Below are positions 37,238 through 46,085 of a stretch of 64,000 bases of DNA, piece by piece. This stretch comes from Betaproteobacteria bacterium HGW-Betaproteobacteria-16 (lineage in GTDB: Bacteria > Pseudomonadota > Gammaproteobacteria > Burkholderiales > Burkholderiaceae_C). Below the pieces are notes generated by a model that had not been told where the DNA came from, made no database searches, and saw nothing but the letters and a program-made list of their open reading frames with translations. Position numbers and translations under genes: made by a program. The stretch's first letter is position 1. Each line of letters starts with the position of its first letter. The DNA lies in assembly GCA_002840835.1 (NCBI GenBank), contig PHCQ01000019.1:1-64000 (forward strand), written 5' to 3'.

Positions 37238-37456
37238 TCCGGCGCGAAATGCCCCATCCAGAGATGCCGTGGAACCGGCTTTGCCGGGCCACTGGCGTCG
37301 CCCCCTCGAGGGGGTGACGCGCTGAAAGCGCGGCGCGGGGGTGGGCCAGTGCTTCCGGCGCGAGATGCCCCATCCAGAGATACCGTCGGGCCGGCTTTGC
37401 CGGACGACTGGTATCGCCCCCTTGAAGGGGGTGACGGGCGCAGCCCGGCGCGGGGG
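37238..37456. repeat. GC-rich intergenic repeat, copies 4a and 4b (tandem)
   Basis: Two consecutive units (about 37238-37342 and 37353-37456). Both run GGCGCGAAATGCC or GGCGCGAGATGCC, CCATCCAGAGAT, CCGGCTTTGCCGG, CGCCCCC and GGGGGTGACG, then a GCGCGGGGG end. They fill the gap between the convergent M14 and TPR genes. The units differ by about 15 per cent by eye. Confidence 0.8.
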
Positions 37457-38221
37457 TTACTGCGCTCGCGCAGTCTCCAAATACAGCTGCTCCATTGCAT
37501 CCATCGGTTCGATGGTGGCCGCCCTGTCCTGAAGCTCCGTGGCCGTGCTCAGTTGGCGTCTGCCTTCCAGCATGAGCAACCCTCTGGCGTGTTCGGTCAG
37601 GGTGATGGCGGAGTCCGGGTTGAGGCTGTGTGCCTGCTGGTACAAGGCAAGTCCCGCTTCTGCGGTCGCGCCGTAGGTGATCCGAGCGATCATGCGGCCC
37701 ACCTTGTCGATCACTTCGGCGTGGAACGTTCCAAGGGCGAGATGGGCATCCGCGTGCTGCGGAGCCCGCTCGATGGTTTTTTCCAGCGCGCCCTTGATGC
37801 GTGCACCAAGCCCGTTGGCCAGCGCCTTGGCCACGCTGATGCCCTGGCTGTACCGCCCCAGCGCATAGGCTTGCCAGTACCAGGCGCCGGGGTTGTCGGG
37901 CTGGCGTGTCTGCAGCGCCTCCGCCCGCGCGGCGGCCTCCAGCAACAGCGCCTCCCGGCGCTGCTCACGCGGTTCGAGGTAGTTGGCGTAGATGCAGGTG
38001 GCCTTGTTGGCCAGGTTCATTCCCGCGTCACCCAGCAGCAGGCCCGCTTGTGTCGCGCGCTGGAATTCACCGTTGTGGAACAGCACCCAGGCTTGCAGCA
38101 GATCCGGATCGGCCGGCAACGGTTCGGCATCGCCCTTGTGAAGACGTTCCCAACAGTCGCTCAGCCGATCGGCGTCGAACCGGATCGGCAAGGGATGCGG
38201 GCAGTCGATCCAGTCGTTCAT
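37457..38221 (-). CDS. TPR-like helical repeat protein of unknown function
   Basis: A 254-residue soluble protein with no signal peptide. Helical repeats are visible: LLQAWVLFHNGEFQRATQAG, QPDNPGAWYWQAYALGRYSQ, then LEKTIERAPQHADAHLALGTF and LALYQQAHSLNPDSAITLTE, a TPR pattern. ATG 38221 follows the TetR stop by 12 bases, so patatin, TetR and this gene appear to form one minus-strand unit. No catalytic motif seen; probably a scaffold or partner protein. Confidence 0.75.
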   Translation of the reverse strand: MNDWIDCPHPLPIRFDADRLSDCWERLHKGDAEPLPADPDLLQAWVLFHNGEFQRATQAGLLLGDAGMNLANKATCIYANYLEPREQRREALLLEAAARAEALQTRQPDNPGAWYWQAYALGRYSQGISVAKALANGLGARIKGALEKTIERAPQHADAHLALGTFHAEVIDKVGRMIARITYGATAEAGLALYQQAHSLNPDSAITLTEHARGLLMLEGRRQLSTATELQDRAATIEPMDAMEQLYLETARAQ

Positions 38222-38233
38222 GGTGAGCAGTCC

Positions 38234-38893
38234 CTATTCAGGTGCCTGGTAGGCGCCTGTGAGCTGCAGAAGGTGCTGGCGCTGGCTCTTTTCCAGGTAG
38301 GGTGCCAGCAGGTTCAGCACATGGTGCGCGCCACGCAGCAGCGCCTGCTGGGCGTTATCGGGCTCAAGGGCGTTGCGTGGGTCGCGCACGTATTCGAAGC
38401 TCAGCCAGTAGGTCAGCACCACCACCATGCAGTTGGCCGTGGGTTCGACTTCCCGCGCGTCGATGTCCACCGCACCGCCGCGACTCATGCCCGCAAGCAA
38501 TTGGCGGATGGCGCGTGTCTTGTTCTTCAGAACGGTCTGAAAGTGCATTTCCAGCATCCGGTTCTTGGAGAGCAAGTCGTTCAGGTCGCGGTAGAGAAAC
38601 CGGTAGTTCCAGATGATCTCAAACAGGGAATGGAGGAAGAACCACGCGTCCTCCACGTTTCGAACGTTGTCGCTGGCACTGAGCAACTCGCCCAGGGCGC
38701 GTTCGTACCGTTCGAACAAGGTGTTGATGAGCTCGTCCTTGGCCGGATAGTGGTAATAGAGGTTGCCCGGGCTGATGCCGAGCTCGGCCGAGATCAGCGT
38801 GGTCGAGACATTGGGCTCGCCGAACCGGTTGAACAGTTCCAGCGTGACTTCCAGGATGCGTTCGGCGGTGCGCCTGGGGGCTTTTTTGGCCAT
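38234..38893 (-). CDS. TetR family transcriptional regulator
   Basis: A 219-residue repressor. The TetR DNA-binding domain reads RILEVTLELFNRFGEPNVST, TLISAELGISPGNLYYHYPA, then KDELINTLFERYERAL. The C-terminal ligand domain carries many aromatic residues (WNYRFLYRDLNDLLSKN), as in fatty acid-responsive members. ATG 38893 lies one base after the patatin stop. It probably controls its own operon and perhaps the nearby lipid-storage genes; the acyl ligand is inferred. Confidence 0.9.
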   Translation of the reverse strand: MAKKAPRRTAERILEVTLELFNRFGEPNVSTTLISAELGISPGNLYYHYPAKDELINTLFERYERALGELLSASDNVRNVEDAWFFLHSLFEIIWNYRFLYRDLNDLLSKNRMLEMHFQTVLKNKTRAIRQLLAGMSRGGAVDIDAREVEPTANCMVVVLTYWLSFEYVRDPRNALEPDNAQQALLRGAHHVLNLLAPYLEKSQRQHLLQLTGAYQAPE

Positions 38894-38894
38894 T

Positions 38895-40160
38895 TCAGGT
38901 GCCGGCGGGTGAAGTGGTCAGGTGGTGCTGCAGTTCGTCCAGCGTGGCGTGCAGGCGTTCCATGGCCTGCATTGATGTTTCGCCGGGCATGTGCTTGTTC
39001 GGTGGCAGCAGATGCTTGCCCTTGGCCAGCGTGGCTTCCATGTCCAGCGTCACGCCATGCCGTTTCAGGGCGGGTGTCAGTTCATGTGCTCGGGTGCGCA
39101 GGGTGACTCGCGTCTGCTGGTAGGCATGCTCGGCCAGCTCGCGTCGCTGGCGGTAGCTGAAGGTGTTGGCAAAGAACAGCTCGGCGTCGCGCTGGTCGGG
39201 CTCGATCAGCACAATGTCGGTCTCCGGGTAGACCCGCTCGTAGTGCTTGAAACCCAGTTCCAGGCGCGAATGAATCATCGACCGGAAGGTCTGGCTCATC
39301 ACGGTGGGCAGCCCGCCCTCGACCAGCGAGGGGATGCGGTGCCGCTGGCGGGCCAGCGGGTCTGAGTGAAACGGCACCAGCGGATTGAGGCACAGCAGCA
39401 GGTCCAGGCCCTCATCGAGCGCGACGGTGGCGTGAAGGGTTTTCTTCAGTGCGCCGTCGACATAGTGTTTGCCGTCGATCTGCACCGGCGGAAACAGGCC
39501 GGGCAGGGCGGCGCTGGCCTGCAGGGCACGCGAGATGGGCACATGGTCCCAGCCCGGGCGGCCAAATGGGGCGGCTTCACCGGTGTCAAGTTCGGTGGCC
39601 ACGAGCGTGAGCCGTGCCCGGAGCTGGCGGAAGTCGTTGGTGCGCCCTTCGCGGGCAAACAGCTGTTCGATCTTGCGATGGATGTCTTCGTTGTCGAACA
39701 CGCCTGTGGGCAGCGCGGCGCCCACGCGCTCGAAAGCATTGGCCAGTGGCTTGCGCTGCACACCCCAGGCCCACAGCGCGCTGCCCAGCAGACCCGGCAG
39801 GCACTGAACCCGGCCCCCGATCTCCTGCCAGGCGGGTTTCATCAGCCAGGACGGATCGAAGTTTTCTTCGGTGGGCAGGTCTTCGATGAAGGCTTCACAG
39901 AGCTGCCTGGGCGTCAGGCCGTTGGCCAGTCCGGCGGCGATGAAACCCCCGGCCGAGACGCCCACATAGTGATCGAGGTCGTTGAAGTCCAGTCCCTTCA
40001 GGCACTCGCTGAGTGCGCACAGGGCCCCGATTTCATAGATGGCACCGAGCGGCCCACCGCCCGCCAGCGCCAGCGCGATGCGGGGGCGGCGGGGTGAGGA
40101 TGCCCGCCGCTTTTTGTCGCGACCGGCGCGGGCGCCGGGGATGGAACTCGGTGATCTCAT
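38895..40160 (-). CDS. Patatin-like phospholipase
   Basis: A serine acyl hydrolase of about 421 residues. Both patatin motifs are present: the oxyanion loop ALAGGGPLGAIYEIG, the nucleophile motif GVSAGG (GxSxG), and the partner Asp in HYVDGAL. The C-terminal extension after about residue 280 (FKHYERVYPETDIVLIEPDQ) is typical of the long bacterial group. The Arg/Lys/Ser-rich N-terminus is probably disordered. ATG 40160 is chosen because the frame upstream (GTG 40223, ATG 40202, ATG 40184) abuts the phasin terminator. No start has a good ribosome binding site. It may mobilise lipid or PHA-associated esters, given its neighbours. Confidence 0.88.
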   Translation of the reverse strand: MRSPSSIPGARAGRDKKRRASSPRRPRIALALAGGGPLGAIYEIGALCALSECLKGLDFNDLDHYVGVSAGGFIAAGLANGLTPRQLCEAFIEDLPTEENFDPSWLMKPAWQEIGGRVQCLPGLLGSALWAWGVQRKPLANAFERVGAALPTGVFDNEDIHRKIEQLFAREGRTNDFRQLRARLTLVATELDTGEAAPFGRPGWDHVPISRALQASAALPGLFPPVQIDGKHYVDGALKKTLHATVALDEGLDLLLCLNPLVPFHSDPLARQRHRIPSLVEGGLPTVMSQTFRSMIHSRLELGFKHYERVYPETDIVLIEPDQRDAELFFANTFSYRQRRELAEHAYQQTRVTLRTRAHELTPALKRHGVTLDMEATLAKGKHLLPPNKHMPGETSMQAMERLHATLDELQHHLTTSPAGT

Positions 40161-40224
40161 GCGTTCGAGTGTAGACCGGGTCATTGCCGACAACTGCTGC
40201 ATTGCAGCATCACGGGCAGACACA

Positions 40225-40250
40225 AAAAAGGGGCGTCAAACGCCCCTTTT
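40225..40250 (-). terminator. Rho-independent terminator of the phasin gene
   Basis: GGGGCGT (40230-40236) and ACGCCCC (40240-40246) form a 7-bp stem with a 3-base loop, flanked by A and T runs on either side. On the minus strand it ends in a long T run. It lies between the phasin and patatin genes. Confidence 0.9.
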
Positions 40251-40281
40251 CCGATCTTCCGGCGCAGCGCCATGCAAACGC

Positions 40282-40818
40282 TCAGGCCGCCTTCGCGCGG
40301 CTGGTCTTGCGTGCGGCGGGCTTGGCTGCGGCCTTGGCCGGTGCCTTGGCAGGTGCTGCCTTGCGGGGAGCGGCTTTTTTGGCTGCAGCAACTGGCTTGC
40401 CGCTGAGGCGTTGCACGTGCTGGCTAAGTTCGTCGATGCGGGCGATCAGGGCGTCGACGTCGCGGGCGGAGGGTACGCCCAGCTTGTTCAGAGCCTTGGC
40501 GACGCGCTCTTCAAACAGGTTCTCCAGCTTGTCCCACTGGCCGGTGGCCTTGGATGAAATCTCGGTGGCCATGTTGCTCATGCGGCTGGAGGCTTCGGAA
40601 ATGCGTTCCTCTGCCACCGCCTGCGTCTTGCGCTGGATCGACAGGCCTTCCTTGACCAGCGATTCGAAAGCCTTGCCGCCTTCTTCCTGTGCCTTGGAGA
40701 AAGCGCCCAGGCCGGCCAGCCAGATCTGCTGTGCCGAGTCCTTGATGGCACCAGACAGAGGCGACGTGGACGCCGAAGCTTTGGACGATGCGCTGGTTTT
40801 CTGGACTTTCTTGACCAT
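40282..40818 (-). CDS. Phasin family protein (PHA granule-associated, PhaF/PhaI-like)
   Basis: A 178-residue granule surface protein. The phasin domain (about 20-135) reads IKDSAQQIWLAGLGAFSKAQ, EEGGKAFESLVKEGLSIQRK, and a coiled helix VDALIARIDELSQHVQRLSG. The last 40 residues are an Ala/Lys/Pro repeat tail (AAAKKAAPRKAAPAKAPAKA) like histone H1, as in PhaF, which links PHA granules to DNA. AAAGGA precedes ATG 40818; longer open sequence upstream is leader. It is divergent from the fatty acyl-CoA reductase gene. Confidence 0.92.
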   Translation of the reverse strand: MVKKVQKTSASSKASASTSPLSGAIKDSAQQIWLAGLGAFSKAQEEGGKAFESLVKEGLSIQRKTQAVAEERISEASSRMSNMATEISSKATGQWDKLENLFEERVAKALNKLGVPSARDVDALIARIDELSQHVQRLSGKPVAAAKKAAPRKAAPAKAPAKAAAKPAARKTSRAKAA

Positions 40819-41038
40819 GGGATTCCTTTGTGAGGCAAACGGGTTGTGGATGGCTGGTGGAGCGCATGAGCGTCCCCCAGCGGGTCGATGGGACCAATGT
40901 AAGTGGGTCGGCGGGGGTCTGTGTAGGGGCTGGCAACTAAAGCCGGGCCACACGCGGGTTTGTGCGGAATGGGGAGGAAGCGCGGCTGGTGAAGAATGCG
41001 GGATCGTTTTCAATCGCACTTTCCCAAAGGAGACCTTC

Positions 41039-43024
41039 ATGCACTACTTCGTCACCGGCGCCACCGGCTTCATCGGCAAGCGGCTTGTCAAGAAACTGCT
41101 GGAGCGCAAGGGGGCGGTGGTGCATTTCCTGATCCGCAAGGAAAGCGAAGGCAAGGTGGCGGATCTGCGCAGCTACTGGGGCGTGACGGCGGCGCGGGCC
41201 GTGCCCGTGTTTGGTGACCTCACAGCCAAGAAGCTGGGCGTGAGCGCCGATGCCTCCAAGGCATTGAAGGGCAAGATCGACCACTTCTACCACCTGGCCG
41301 CCGTGTACGACCTGGAGGCCGATGCCGACAGCCAGATCGCGGTCAACGTGGACGGCACGCGCAACACCGTGGATTTTGCCAAGGCGATTGGCGTGGGGCA
41401 TTTTCATCATGTGTCGTCGATTGCAGCGGCCGGCCTGTACGAAGGCGTGTTCCGCGAAGACATGTTCGACGAAGCCGAGGGCCTGGATCATCCCTACTTC
41501 ATGACCAAGCACGAGAGCGAAAAGATCGTGCGCCAGGAAAGCAAGCTGCCCTGGACCGTGTACCGCCCCGCTGCCGTGGTGGGCGACAGCAGCACCGGCG
41601 AGATGGACAAGATCGACGGGCCCTATTACTTCTTCAAGCTGATCCAGCGGTTGCGCCAGATCCTGCCGCCGTGGATGCCCAGCGTGGGCCTGGAAGGCGG
41701 GCGCATCAACATCGTGCCGGTGGACTTCGTGGTGGACGCACTCGACCACATCAGCCACCAGAAACGCAGCGGCGGCGCCTGCTTCCACCTGGTGGACCCG
41801 ATGGGCTACCGCGTGGGCGACGTGCTGGACATCCTGAGCAAGGCCGCGCACGCGCCCAAGATGAACCTGTTCGTGAATGCCGCGCTGATGGGCTTCATTC
41901 CCAAGAGCGTGAAGAAGGGCCTGATGGCGCTGGCGCCCGTGCGCCGCGTTTACAAGGCCATCATGCAGGACCTCGGGCTGCCCGAGGACATGATGACCTT
42001 CGTCAACTACCCCACGCGCTTCGACTGCCGCGAAACGCTGGCCGCGCTCAAGGGCAGCGGCATCGCGTGCCCGAATTTCAAGGACTACGCCTGGCGGCTC
42101 TGGGACTACTGGGAGCGACACCTCGACCCCGACCTGCACATCGACCGCAGCCTCAAAGGCACGGTGGCAGGCAAGGTGGTGCTGGTCACCGGCGGCAGCT
42201 CGGGCATCGGTCTGGCAGCGGCCCACAAGTTCGCCGAGGCCGGCGCGGTCACCATCATCTGCGGACGCGACCAGGACAAGCTCGACGAGGCCTGCGCGGA
42301 AGCCAAGGACAAGGGCTACCAGTTCATCGCCTACCCGGCCGACATCGCCGACATGGCCGACGCCGACCGCTTCGTGAAGCTGCTGATCGACAACCACGGC
42401 GGCGTGGATTTCCTGATCAACAACGCCGGCCGATCCATCCGTCGCGCCATCGAAGGCAGCTACGACCGCTTCCACGATTTCGAACGCACCATGCAGCTCA
42501 ACTACTTCGGCTGTCTGCGCGTGACCATGGGCCTGTTGCCGGGCATGGTGGCCAAGCGCAAGGGCCATGTGGTCAACATCAGCTCCATCGGCGTGCTCAC
42601 CAACGCGCCGCGCTTCAGCGCCTACGTGGCCAGCAAGGCCGCGCTCGACGCCTGGACGCGCTGCGCGAGCAGCGAGTTCGCCGACCAGGGGATCAGCTTC
42701 ACCACCATCAACATGCCGCTGGTGCGCACGCCCATGATCGCGCCCACGCAGATCTACAAAAACGTGCCCACGCTCGCCCCGGAAGAAGCCGCCGACATGA
42801 TCGCGCAGGCCTGCATCTTCAAGCCGGTGCGCATCGCCACCCGCCTGGGGGTGACCGGCCAGGTGCTGCATGCGTTTGTGCCGCGCGTGGCGCAGATCGT
42901 GATGAACACCAGCTTCCGCATGTTCCCGGACTCGTCGGCGGCCAAAGGGGAAAAAGGCGCCAAGCCGCAGCTGTCTGCTGAAGCGGTGGCCATGCAGCAG
43001 ATGATGCGCGGCATCCATTTCTGA
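41039..43024 (+). CDS. Two-domain fatty acyl-CoA reductase (FAR), alcohol-forming type
   Basis: A 661-residue fusion of two short-chain dehydrogenase domains. The N-terminal extended SDR (1-370) has MHYFVTGATGFIGKRLVKKL, HVSSIAAAGLYEGVFREDMF and a YFMTK active-site Tyr/Lys. The C-terminal classical SDR (about 378-610) has VVLVTGGSSGIGLAAAHKFA, NNAGRS, and Tyr/Lys in FSAYVASKAALDA. Length and sequence closely follow the Marinobacter acyl-CoA reductase Maqu_2220 as I remember it, which reduces fatty acyl-CoA to fatty alcohol with NADPH. AAAGGAGACC precedes ATG 41039. With WS/DGAT it would complete wax ester synthesis. Some relatives are annotated only as SDR oxidoreductases. Confidence 0.88.
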   Translation: MHYFVTGATGFIGKRLVKKLLERKGAVVHFLIRKESEGKVADLRSYWGVTAARAVPVFGDLTAKKLGVSADASKALKGKIDHFYHLAAVYDLEADADSQIAVNVDGTRNTVDFAKAIGVGHFHHVSSIAAAGLYEGVFREDMFDEAEGLDHPYFMTKHESEKIVRQESKLPWTVYRPAAVVGDSSTGEMDKIDGPYYFFKLIQRLRQILPPWMPSVGLEGGRINIVPVDFVVDALDHISHQKRSGGACFHLVDPMGYRVGDVLDILSKAAHAPKMNLFVNAALMGFIPKSVKKGLMALAPVRRVYKAIMQDLGLPEDMMTFVNYPTRFDCRETLAALKGSGIACPNFKDYAWRLWDYWERHLDPDLHIDRSLKGTVAGKVVLVTGGSSGIGLAAAHKFAEAGAVTIICGRDQDKLDEACAEAKDKGYQFIAYPADIADMADADRFVKLLIDNHGGVDFLINNAGRSIRRAIEGSYDRFHDFERTMQLNYFGCLRVTMGLLPGMVAKRKGHVVNISSIGVLTNAPRFSAYVASKAALDAWTRCASSEFADQGISFTTINMPLVRTPMIAPTQIYKNVPTLAPEEAADMIAQACIFKPVRIATRLGVTGQVLHAFVPRVAQIVMNTSFRMFPDSSAAKGEKGAKPQLSAEAVAMQQMMRGIHF

Positions 43025-43171
43025 TCGCGGCGCATCGGGTGCGGCTGCCTGATGGGGTGTGCCGGAACGCGGGGTTCCTGCGTGCCGGGCACCCGAAATG
43101 GTGATTTCCGCCTCGCAGGGTGCGACTGTGTCGCGGACATGGCATGCCGGCAGGCGTATGATTCCGCGACC

Positions 43172-44563
43172 ATGAACATCATCATCCTGGGCGCTGGCCG
43201 TGTGGGCGAGAGCGTCGCCGAGAGTCTGGTTTCAGAGCAGAACGACATCACCGTCATCGATCACGACCCTGCGCGGTTGCGGTTGCTGGAAGACCGGCTG
43301 GATCTGCGGGGCGTGGTGGGCAATGGCATTCAGCCTTCGGTGCTGCGCGAAGCCGGGGCCAAGGACGCCGACATGGTGATCGCCTGCGCAGCCAACGACG
43401 AAGCCAACCTGGTGGTCTGCAAGGTGGCGCACGACATCTTCAACGTGCCCAGCACCATCGCCCGCCTGCGCTCGCCCGAGTTTGTGGAGGGCGACGAGCT
43501 GCTGGGAAAGAACGGCTTTGCGGTGGACCACGTGATCTGCCCTGAAGAATCGGTCACGCGCTACATCCACCAGCTCATCAGCTACCCCGAAGCCCTGCAG
43601 GTACTGGAGTTTGCCGACGGCCGTGCCAGCCTGATCGCCATGCGAGCGGCCTATGGCGGTTCGCTGGTGGGACACACCATTGGCGAATTCCGCGAGCGAT
43701 TCCCTCACGCCGAGATGCGCGTGGTGGCGCTGTACCGGCTCGAGACCGAGATGGAGGCCACCAAGACCACCCGTATCCTGGCGGGCGACGAGGTGTTCGT
43801 GCTGGCCGACACGCAGAAGATCCGCTACGTGCTCGGCGCCATCCACAACATCGACAAACCGGTGCAGCGCGTGATGATCACCGGTGGTGGCAAGGTGGGC
43901 CTGCGGCTGGCGCGCAGCCTGGTGGGCCAGTGTGAGGTGAAGATCATTGAGCGCGACAAGAAGCGCTGCGAGTACCTGGCCAGCCAGTTGCCTTCCAGCA
44001 TGCTGATCCTCAGTGGCGACGGGGCCGACGAGGACCTGCTGCTGGAAGAGAACGTGGGCCAGATGGACCTGTTCCTCGCACTGACCAACGACGACGAAGA
44101 CAACATCATGTCGGCCATGCTGGCCAAGCGGCTGGGTGCCGGGCGGGTCATGGCGCTCATCAACCGGCGTGCCTATGCCGACATGATGCAGGGCAGCACC
44201 ATCGACATCGCCATCTCGCCTTCGCAGACCGTGATTGGCGAATTGCTCACCCACTTGCGCCGGGGCGACGTGGCGGCGGTGCACAGCCTGCGCCGGGGCG
44301 CGGCCGAGGCACTGGAAGGCATTGCGCGCGGCGATGTAAAAACCAGCAAGCTGGTGGGTCGCAAGGTGGAAGAGATCAAGCTGCCCAAGGGCGCGCGCAT
44401 CGGCGCCATCGTTCGTGGTGAAGGACGCAAGTCAGAGGTGCTCATGCCCCACCACGACACGGTGATCGAAACCGATGACCACATCATCATGTTCATTCCG
44501 AACAAGCGCCTGGTGCGCGAGGTCGAGAAGCTGTTCCAGGTGAGCGCCACTTTCTTCGGCTGA
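43172..44563 (+). CDS. trkA: Trk potassium uptake regulatory subunit TrkA
   Basis: A 463-residue peripheral membrane protein that gates the TrkH channel through NAD(H)/ATP binding. Two RCK repeats are visible: the first starts MNIIILGAGRVGESVAESLV with Asp30-region VIDHD, the second PVQRVMITGGGKVGLRLARS. Two TrkA-C domains occur, the last ending near TDDHIIMFIPNKRLVREVEK. ATG 43172 begins exactly at the nucleotide-binding loop; the open frame from 43052 is leader. It is followed after 16 bases by trkH. Confidence 0.97.
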   Translation: MNIIILGAGRVGESVAESLVSEQNDITVIDHDPARLRLLEDRLDLRGVVGNGIQPSVLREAGAKDADMVIACAANDEANLVVCKVAHDIFNVPSTIARLRSPEFVEGDELLGKNGFAVDHVICPEESVTRYIHQLISYPEALQVLEFADGRASLIAMRAAYGGSLVGHTIGEFRERFPHAEMRVVALYRLETEMEATKTTRILAGDEVFVLADTQKIRYVLGAIHNIDKPVQRVMITGGGKVGLRLARSLVGQCEVKIIERDKKRCEYLASQLPSSMLILSGDGADEDLLLEENVGQMDLFLALTNDDEDNIMSAMLAKRLGAGRVMALINRRAYADMMQGSTIDIAISPSQTVIGELLTHLRRGDVAAVHSLRRGAAEALEGIARGDVKTSKLVGRKVEEIKLPKGARIGAIVRGEGRKSEVLMPHHDTVIETDDHIIMFIPNKRLVREVEKLFQVSATFFG

Positions 44564-44579
44564 CCTGGTCAGGTTTTTC

Positions 44580-46052
44580 ATGCCCTTGTTGCGAGTCTTC
44601 CCTGTGCTCGGGGTCATCGTGATGGTGTTTTCAGCCACCATGTGCGTGCCGCTGGCCGTGGCCTGGCTGATGCAGGACGGTGCGGTGCGTGCCTTTCCGC
44701 TCGCCATCGCCGCCACCTTCGCACTGGGCCTGGCGCTGCGCAGCGCCGTGTTCGTCGTGGGCCGCAATGTGGAGTTGCAGACGCGTGACGGCATCCTGCT
44801 GGTGGGGCTTGTCTGGACGCTGCTGCCGCTGTGCGCGAGTTTTCCCTTGCTGATCCACTTTGCCCAGGCCGGCACACACTTCAGCTTCACCGATGCCTAC
44901 TTCGAGGCCATGTCGGGCCTGACCACCACCGGTGCCACGGTGCTCATCGGGCTGGACGCACTGCCCGGGTCGATCAATCTGTGGCGCTGTTTCCTGCAGT
45001 GGCTGGGCGGAATGGGCATTCTGGTGCTGGCGGTGGCGATCCTGCCGATGCTGGGCGTGGGCGGCAGCCAGGTGTTTCGCGCCGAAGCCACCGGCCCCAT
45101 GAAGGAAGCGAAGCTCACACCCCGCATCACCGAGACCGCCAAGGGCCTGTGGAGCGTGTATTGCGGCCTGTCGCTGGCCTGCGTGCTGGCCTACTGGCTG
45201 GGTGGGATGTCGGCGCTGGACGCCTGGGCACACATGTTCACCACCATGAGCCTGGGAGGGCTGTCCACGCACGACAACAGTTTCGGGCACTTTGCGTCGC
45301 CTGTGCTGGAATGGGTCGCCATCGTGTTCATGCTGGTGGCCAGCGGCAACTTCGCCCTGTACTTCGTGGCGGTGGCCAAGCGCAGCCCTGCCCGCATCGT
45401 GCACGACCAGGAGTGGCGTGCCACCCAGGTGCTGCTGGTGGGTGGCAGTGTGTTCGTGGCAATCTTGCTGCTGGCCAGAGGGGTGATCAGCGATCCGCTG
45501 GACGCATTGCGCACCGCGCTGTTCAATGTGGTGTCCATCGGTTCCACCACAGGCTATGCCACCACGGACTACACCACCTGGCCGGTCTTCGCTCCACTTT
45601 TCATGATTCTGTTGTCGGGTATTGCCACCAGCGCGGGCTCCACCGGGGCCGGCATCAAGATGGCGCGCGTGCTGCTCCTGCTCAAGCAGGCGCGGCGCGA
45701 AATGTCGCGCAGCATTCACCCGCGCATGGTGCGACCGGTGATGCTCAGTGGCCATGCGGTGGACAACGGCACGCTGCTGTCGGTGCTGGGTTTCATGTTG
45801 CTCTATGGCGGCACCATCATCGGATTGACCATGGTGCTGTTGCTCTCCGACATGCCTTTCGACACGGCGTTCTCCGCCGTGGTGGCCAGCGTCAACAACA
45901 TGGGTCCCGGCCTGGGGCCTGTAGGGCCGGCCGGCAATTTTCAAGGTCTGAGCGATTTTCAGACCTGGGTCTGCACCCTGGCCATGCTGCTCGGGCGACT
46001 GGAAATCCTTTCTTTTCTTGTGCTGTTCACCCCGGGGTTCTGGCGGCGTTGA
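44580..46052 (+). CDS. trkH: Trk potassium transporter membrane subunit TrkH (first copy)
   Basis: A 490-residue channel-like membrane protein with the four-pore-loop fold. Filter regions: MSGLTTTGATVLIGLDALPG, MSLGGLSTHDNSFGHF, SIGSTTGYATTDY and NMGPGLGPVG, each with the selectivity Gly. RCFLQWLGGMGILVLAVAIL is the conserved helix after the first filter. ATG 44580 lies 16 bases after the trkA stop. K+ uptake driven with H+ or Na+. Confidence 0.95.
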   Translation: MPLLRVFPVLGVIVMVFSATMCVPLAVAWLMQDGAVRAFPLAIAATFALGLALRSAVFVVGRNVELQTRDGILLVGLVWTLLPLCASFPLLIHFAQAGTHFSFTDAYFEAMSGLTTTGATVLIGLDALPGSINLWRCFLQWLGGMGILVLAVAILPMLGVGGSQVFRAEATGPMKEAKLTPRITETAKGLWSVYCGLSLACVLAYWLGGMSALDAWAHMFTTMSLGGLSTHDNSFGHFASPVLEWVAIVFMLVASGNFALYFVAVAKRSPARIVHDQEWRATQVLLVGGSVFVAILLLARGVISDPLDALRTALFNVVSIGSTTGYATTDYTTWPVFAPLFMILLSGIATSAGSTGAGIKMARVLLLLKQARREMSRSIHPRMVRPVMLSGHAVDNGTLLSVLGFMLLYGGTIIGLTMVLLLSDMPFDTAFSAVVASVNNMGPGLGPVGPAGNFQGLSDFQTWVCTLAMLLGRLEILSFLVLFTPGFWRR

Positions 46053-46085
46053 GGCCGTCACTCCCCGGAAGAATCCTCCTCTTTC

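Noticed and set aside
37349..39106. 585-codon plus-strand open frame
   Set aside because: Antisense to the TPR, TetR and patatin genes and crossing repeats; composition is that of a complementary-strand shadow in high-GC DNA.
40937..43018. 693-codon minus-strand open frame opposite the acyl-CoA reductase
   Set aside because: His/Val/Ala-rich antisense of a gene with clear SDR motifs; no own ribosome binding site or family motif.
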